Origin: UBA2336 sp965227265
GTDB taxonomy: Bacteria; Bacteroidota; Bacteroidia; Cytophagales; Cyclobacteriaceae
Reading direction: 5' to 3'
Length of the DNA stretch: 64,000 nt
NCBI GenBank assembly: GCA_965227265.1
Contig: OZ245738.1
Location: forward strand, 1,488,001-1,552,000
Within the stretch, counting starts at the first letter, position 1. Every line of letters begins with the position of its first letter. The notes under the pieces were generated by a model that made no database searches, had not been told where the DNA came from, and worked only from the letters and a program-made list of their open reading frames with translations. This document shows positions 60,725 through 64,000 of this stretch, one piece after another. The position numbers were made by a program, and so were the translations under genes.

Positions 60725-61168
60725 GTTGACATCATCAGAGAAATTTTTAAGTTTGTTTGAGTTTACGGATGTTTCGATGTAGTTCGATCTGTTTATGTCT
60801 TTCGTGTTACTCGTTTGTCTCTTGTGTTCTCCATCGTATTGATAGTCAAGGTTGAGAAGATTCTGCATCGGCAAATAATCGCCATAAATGCCCATAACCG
60901 GGCTATCATTAGTTCTCAAAAGTAGTAAGTGCTTTTCTTCGAGAAACTTTATTTCAGGATACAGTCGTATTCTGTTCCTGTTGGCGCCTTTGAAATCTTA
61001 ACAAGTCTGGCAATCCTTTTTACGTTAGGGCTTTCTACTGTACTTTCACAGAGATTGAAGGCAGCAGCAGCAAATCCAGTAGACACTTTGAGACAAGAAT
61101 AATGACCAATGAAAGTTTCCTACAGTGTAAACTCAAACGAACTTAAAAATTTCTCTGATGAGGTCAAC
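60725..61168. mobile_element. MITE-like or decayed IS: 42-bp terminal inverted repeats with TAAT target duplication
   Basis: Left arm 60725-60766 and right arm 61127-61168 are inverted copies, 40 of 42 bases identical (each starts GTTGAC at the outer end and finishes GAGTTTAC inside). Directly outside, TAAT stands at 60721-60724 and again at 61169-61172, as a 4-bp target duplication would. The 360-bp interior has no intact frame; a short - strand stretch reads like a coding remnant. Family not recognised. Confidence 0.7.
60861..60878 (+). other. Candidate attR: displaced copy of the mnmE 3' end
   Basis: TTCTGCATCGGCAAATAA codes for FCIGK-stop, the invariant MnmE terminus. Compared with the mnmE end at 34658-34675, the three differences are TGT/TGC, AAG/AAA and TGA/TAA, all silent. 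Homology stops outside the 18 bp. Same orientation as mnmE. Confidence 0.55.
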
Positions 61169-61285
61169 TAATTGAAGGATCTCATTGCACTTTAAAATGC
61201 AACTCTTTTAACCATCCGGAGGATGCGTGATACTCATCACAGGTTTGGATTTTCTATAAAAGAATTTAGCATGGACTTGTCTCGT

Positions 61286-62047
61286 TTAATTTAAAGGTAC
61301 AAATGAATGATGCTTTTTCAGGGCTGCATGATTGGGCAAGGTAATCTCAAACGTTGAGCCGATCCCAGGGGTTGATTCAAGTTTTATAGTACCTTCCATC
61401 TTGTCGATTGCTTCCTGAATAATGTATAACCCAATACCTGAACCTGTTGATTTTTCAGAGCCACGATAAAAAAGATTAAACACTTTTTCCTGTTGAAGCG
61501 GGTCAATCCCTATTCCATTGTCGGTTACGCAGATCGTCCAATTATCAATGCTGGTTACTATGCTGATCTCAATCGTTGTTACAACCTTGTTGATGTCCCG
61601 GAACTGGATTGCATTTTTCAGAAGATCTGTCAGTATTAGCCGTAAGCGGGGTGCATCTGAAAACACCGGTCCGGTTTGCTCAACAGAGGTAACGATAACA
61701 ATTCCCTGTTCCTGAATTTCATCCTGATAGGATTCAACAACCTGGTCTACTATTGCTTCGCAATCCACAATTTTATCGTTTACTGTACGAATCGTATTTT
61801 CCATCAGGTGCTCTAATGAATTGAGCATGTCATCCATCCTGGAAGTAGTTTTACCAATGAGGTCAATAAATGTTGTAGTTTCTGCCTCACTATGATGATC
61901 CCGGTTTTGTAACAGGTTGACAAGACCTTCAATGGATTTCAAGGGAGCACGCATTTCATGTGAGCAGCAGGTGATGAACCGGTTAATCATCTTGTTGGCT
62001 TTTTCGAGCTCACAGGCCTTGAGGTATTTCAAATTGATGTTTTCCAT
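61286..62047 (-). CDS. Sensor histidine kinase, soluble
   Basis: 253 residues from ATG 62047; a longer frame to 62143 exists but gives no domain. No membrane segment. A short coiled coil, H-box with H30 (ITCCSHEMRAPLKSIEG), N-box 'LTDLLKNAIQFRD', G1 DNGIGID, G2 GSGIGLYII and the end 'STPGIGSTFEITLP'. The CC just before the active-site His is unusual and could be redox-sensitive. Last gene of the - strand two-component run, so probably works with the receivers encoded upstream. Confidence 0.9.
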   Translation of the reverse strand: MENINLKYLKACELEKANKMINRFITCCSHEMRAPLKSIEGLVNLLQNRDHHSEAETTTFIDLIGKTTSRMDDMLNSLEHLMENTIRTVNDKIVDCEAIVDQVVESYQDEIQEQGIVIVTSVEQTGPVFSDAPRLRLILTDLLKNAIQFRDINKVVTTIEISIVTSIDNWTICVTDNGIGIDPLQQEKVFNLFYRGSEKSTGSGIGLYIIQEAIDKMEGTIKLESTPGIGSTFEITLPNHAALKKHHSFVPLN

Positions 62048-62161
62048 AGCTTCTTCTTTAGGATATACAAAGGTGGAGCTAACAGGTTTCTTAAAAATCA
62101 GGTAGAAGCGGATTCTTGATAAATCAGGAGAATGGGAGAACATCAGGGAATCCCCTACCCC

Positions 62162-62836
62162 CTATTCACTCCTGTTCACTTCGATCAGATTTTTTTCAAT
62201 AGCATAGCGGACCAACTGGGCTGTATTGGTAAGCCCGAGTTTTTCCTGTGTATGAAGCTTGTGTGTTTCAACCGTCTTTATGCTAATGAACAATTCTTCA
62301 GCAATATCCTTCAGGGCTTTACCCTGCGCAATCAGCGTTAATACCTCCTGCTCGCGTTTGCTTAATGTGGTTTTCTTTTTAGCGGGCAATCCCTTACCTT
62401 CTTTTTCTTTCAGGAAGAAATCCTGAAAAACCAGTGCACTGATTTCCGGACTGAAGTAGCGCTCCCCTTTCATTACTGTAAGCAACGCGGTATGAAGCAT
62501 CTCACGATCAATATTCTTATTAAGATAGCCATGAATACCTGACTTGATCCCGGTAGTAATATAATCCTTGTTCACTTCACTTGAAATGAGGATGACCTTG
62601 ACTGTCGGGGTTTGCTCTGCAATCCAGCGTGTGGCTTCAATGCCTGTCATTCCACCCATCACGATATCGATCAGAAAAATATCTGGCTTATCAGTTCGGG
62701 CAAAGTTTACAGCTTCTTCCCCGCTGCCCATATCACCGATGACCGTTACATCATCCATGGTTTGGCACAACGTTATGAGTCCTGTTCGAAGGACTGCATG
62801 ATCATCGGCAATGGCTACCTTGATTTTATTTTTCAT
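62162..62836 (-). CDS. NarL/FixJ-type response regulator
   Basis: 224 residues. Receiver domain with acidic pocket (DDH at 11-13) and phosphoacceptor D57 (FLIDIVMGG), 'VILISSEV', and Lys near 104. LuxR-type HTH at the C-terminus: 'LSKREQEVLTLIAQGKALKDIAEELFISIKTVETHKLHTQEKLGL'. It overlaps the stop of the CheY-like gene by 11 bp, so they are coupled. Confidence 0.94.
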   Translation of the reverse strand: MKNKIKVAIADDHAVLRTGLITLCQTMDDVTVIGDMGSGEEAVNFARTDKPDIFLIDIVMGGMTGIEATRWIAEQTPTVKVILISSEVNKDYITTGIKSGIHGYLNKNIDREMLHTALLTVMKGERYFSPEISALVFQDFFLKEKEGKGLPAKKKTTLSKREQEVLTLIAQGKALKDIAEELFISIKTVETHKLHTQEKLGLTNTAQLVRYAIEKNLIEVNRSE

Positions 62837-63200
62837 GTTCGAGAAGATTATGTACAGTTGTCACCAGCGTTTCGAGCATGCTGGGTTTCTTGAGATACAG
62901 ATTCGCACCCAATGCCAAAATTCTTTCTTCGTTTTCATGGGCCGGCATAGCCGAAAACACCATGATAGGAATATGGTTCCACGCCAGGTTGCTGCGAATT
63001 CGGGTAATAAATTCAAATCCATCCATTTTGGGCATGAGCAGGTCAGTGATGATGCAGTCCGGTTTTATCTTTTTGAGAAGCATCAGGCCAGCGTGTCCGT
63101 TGGAAGCAGACGTGATGAAATAACCTTCCATTTTTAGCACCTCAACTATCTGCGTAAGCAGCGAAACGGTATCGTCTACTACAAGGATATGCTTACCCAT
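62826..63200 (-). CDS. Single-domain CheY-like response regulator
   Basis: 124 residues, receiver only: 'ILVVDDTVSLL' with the acidic pair D9/D10, phosphoacceptor D53 (IITDLLMPKMDG), 'VFSAMPA', and the conserved Lys in 'LYLKKPS'. No output domain, so it likely relays phosphate. Its start overlaps the end of the kinase gene upstream by 8 bp. Confidence 0.93.
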   Translation of the reverse strand: MGKHILVVDDTVSLLTQIVEVLKMEGYFITSASNGHAGLMLLKKIKPDCIITDLLMPKMDGFEFITRIRSNLAWNHIPIMVFSAMPAHENEERILALGANLYLKKPSMLETLVTTVHNLLEHEK

Positions 63201-64000
63201 GTTGAAAGGGTAAGGAGACTGTAAATTGAGTGCTCTTGCCCAGTATACTTTTTATTTCAATCGTTCCATGCAAAAGCTCAACCGCTTTTTTAACGATGGA
63301 AAGCCCGAGGCCTGTTCCTTCAATCGCACCCACGTTGCTACCCCGTGAAAAAGAAACGTAAAGTTCGTCAAGGTCTTCAGCCGGAATACCGATCCCGAGA
63401 TCTTTCACACAGAGAAACAATTTTTCATTTTTAGTCCACACGCTCATCTCTACTTTTTTCGCATGTTCCGAGAACTTAACAGCATTCGTCATCAGGTTAA
63501 TGATAATGTTACGAAGCAGGTTTTCATCTGTGATAATTGTAGGTGTGGAACAGTCGATTGTAAACTGAAGTTTGTGTGTTGATTCTGAAGCGCGCATGGC
63601 TTCGAGCGCAAGCTCTTCAAAAATTTGAATAGGTATTTCCGTAAGGTGAACTGTGAGTTTACCGGCATCGGCACGGCCGACATTCAATACATCATCCAGC
63701 AGGTAGGTCATGTGTCCGACCTGCTTTTCAATGGTATCAAGCTTTTGATCAATTTCCAGCTGGCTCATTTTATTCTTATATTTTTTAATAAAACCGGAAG
63801 CCAGGAAAATGGTTGAAAGCGGAGTGCGAAACTCGTGAGATGCAATGGAAATAAACCGGCTTTTCAGCTCGACCAGATTTTTTTCTTTCAGAAGCGATTC
63901 GTTCAGCTTGGCCGTTCGCTCCTGAACAAGATGCTCAAGGTTCTCTTCAACTTTTTTACGTTCAATAATATCGTTAACCAACGACTCTTGGTACAGTATC
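63193..64000 (-). CDS. PAS-type sensor histidine kinase, 5' part outside the window
   Basis: The frame is open to the right edge; the visible 269 or so codons begin within 'ILYQESLVNDIIERKKVEENL', the usual tail of a PAS/PAC domain, so the true start is beyond the window. A coiled coil follows, then H-box 'FISIASHEFRTPLSTIFLASG', N-box 'IIINLMTNAVKFSEHAK', G1 DLGIGIPAEDL, and 'GTGLGLSIVKKAVELLHGTI'. It probably phosphorylates the CheY-like and NarL-type proteins encoded downstream. Confidence 0.92.
   Translation of the reverse strand, partial: ILYQESLVNDIIERKKVEENLEHLVQERTAKLNESLLKEKNLVELKSRFISIASHEFRTPLSTIFLASGFIKKYKNKMSQLEIDQKLDTIEKQVGHMTYLLDDVLNVGRADAGKLTVHLTEIPIQIFEELALEAMRASESTHKLQFTIDCSTPTIITDENLLRNIIINLMTNAVKFSEHAKKVEMSVWTKNEKLFLCVKDLGIGIPAEDLDELYVSFSRGSNVGAIEGTGLGLSIVKKAVELLHGTIEIKSILGKSTQFTVSLPFQHG

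Larger units (their letters stand above)
34658..60878. mobile_element. Putative integrated genomic island at the mnmE 3' end (metal resistance)
   Basis: About 26.2 kb between two direct copies of the mnmE terminus. A complete tyrosine recombinase is the first gene inside the left end. The cargo is accessory: a Fic protein, an ECF/PAP2 module, arsenic resistance, and copper/zinc resistance. No conjugation, replication or relaxase gene is seen, so it would be a mobilisable or non-conjugative island. What is seen: the repeat, the integrase, and the cargo type. What is inferred: that they form one unit. A 444-bp inverted-repeat element overlaps the right copy and is a complication. Confidence 0.55.
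60698..61285. other. 588-bp gap with no supported gene
   Basis: Holds the inverted-repeat element (60725-61168), the candidate attR (60861-60878) inside it, and about 115 bp of plain sequence on the right (61173-61285) with no feature seen. A frame of 77 codons on the - strand (60686-60919) runs through an inverted-repeat arm and into the HXXEE gene, so it is not taken as a gene. Confidence 0.6.

Noticed and set aside
60686..60919. A 77-codon frame on the - strand in the island's right end
   Set aside because: It begins inside the inverted-repeat element, passes through an arm and ends inside the HXXEE gene on the other strand. No family recognised; at most a coding remnant.

Overview
The window looks like a chromosome segment of a Bacteroidetes bacterium, probably Cytophagales-like. 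The reasons are the SusC/SusD pair, a type IX secretion sorting tail, the TAnnTTTG type of -7 promoter element (perfect matches at 4318-4325, 6401-6408, 15180-15187 and 36145-36152), AT-rich leaders without strong Shine-Dalgarno sites, and families typical of the phylum. No rRNA, tRNA or CRISPR array was seen.

Left part, 1-14.0 kb, is mostly housekeeping. It holds the start of a STAND NTPase, a large NTT-type carrier fused to HEAT repeats and a cNMP-binding domain, an OmpH/Skp-like chaperone and a gamma-carbonic-anhydrase-like protein. Next comes a + strand run miaB, sigma-54 activator, lptE-like, a hypothetical gene, secG and 3-hydroxyacyl-CoA dehydrogenase, then mscL, a DUF3108 protein and dapD on the - strand. 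From 14.0 to 20.4 kb lie a glycosyltransferase and a manganese/iron-type uptake operon: MntR-like regulator with a perfect operator, TroA-like binding protein, HAD phosphatase, ATPase and two permeases, one fused to a DtxR-like domain.

From 20.5 to 33.2 kb there is a TPR histidine kinase and a beta-glucan utilisation locus. A membrane-bound Reg_prop/Y_Y_Y/LuxR regulator is divergent from susC, susD and two GH16 glycanases, one T9SS-secreted and one a lipoprotein. mnmE follows.

From 34.66 to about 60.88 kb lies what appears to be an integrated metal-resistance island. A complete tyrosine recombinase starts 230 bp after mnmE. The last 18 bp of mnmE (coding FCIGK-stop) recur in direct orientation at 60861-60878 with three synonymous differences, as expected for attL/attR. 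Cargo: a Fic protein with an operator cluster; a PAP2 phosphatase, a 23-residue Cys-rich peptide and an ECF sigma factor with a Cys tail; an ars operon (arsR, arsM, trxB, arsenate reductase, acr3, a small unknown gene, arsN1-like) with two matching ArsR-type operators; and a long copper/zinc run (HMA proteins, CopA-type ATPase, multicopper oxidase with a barrel-like C-terminus, CusABC-like RND pump, ZntA-type ATPase, HXXEE protein). The right att copy lies inside a 444-bp element with 42-bp inverted repeats flanked by TAAT, which complicates the simple island model.

From 61.3 kb to the end is a two-component cluster on the - strand: a PAS-type histidine kinase running off the window, a CheY-like receiver, a NarL-type regulator and a second kinase.
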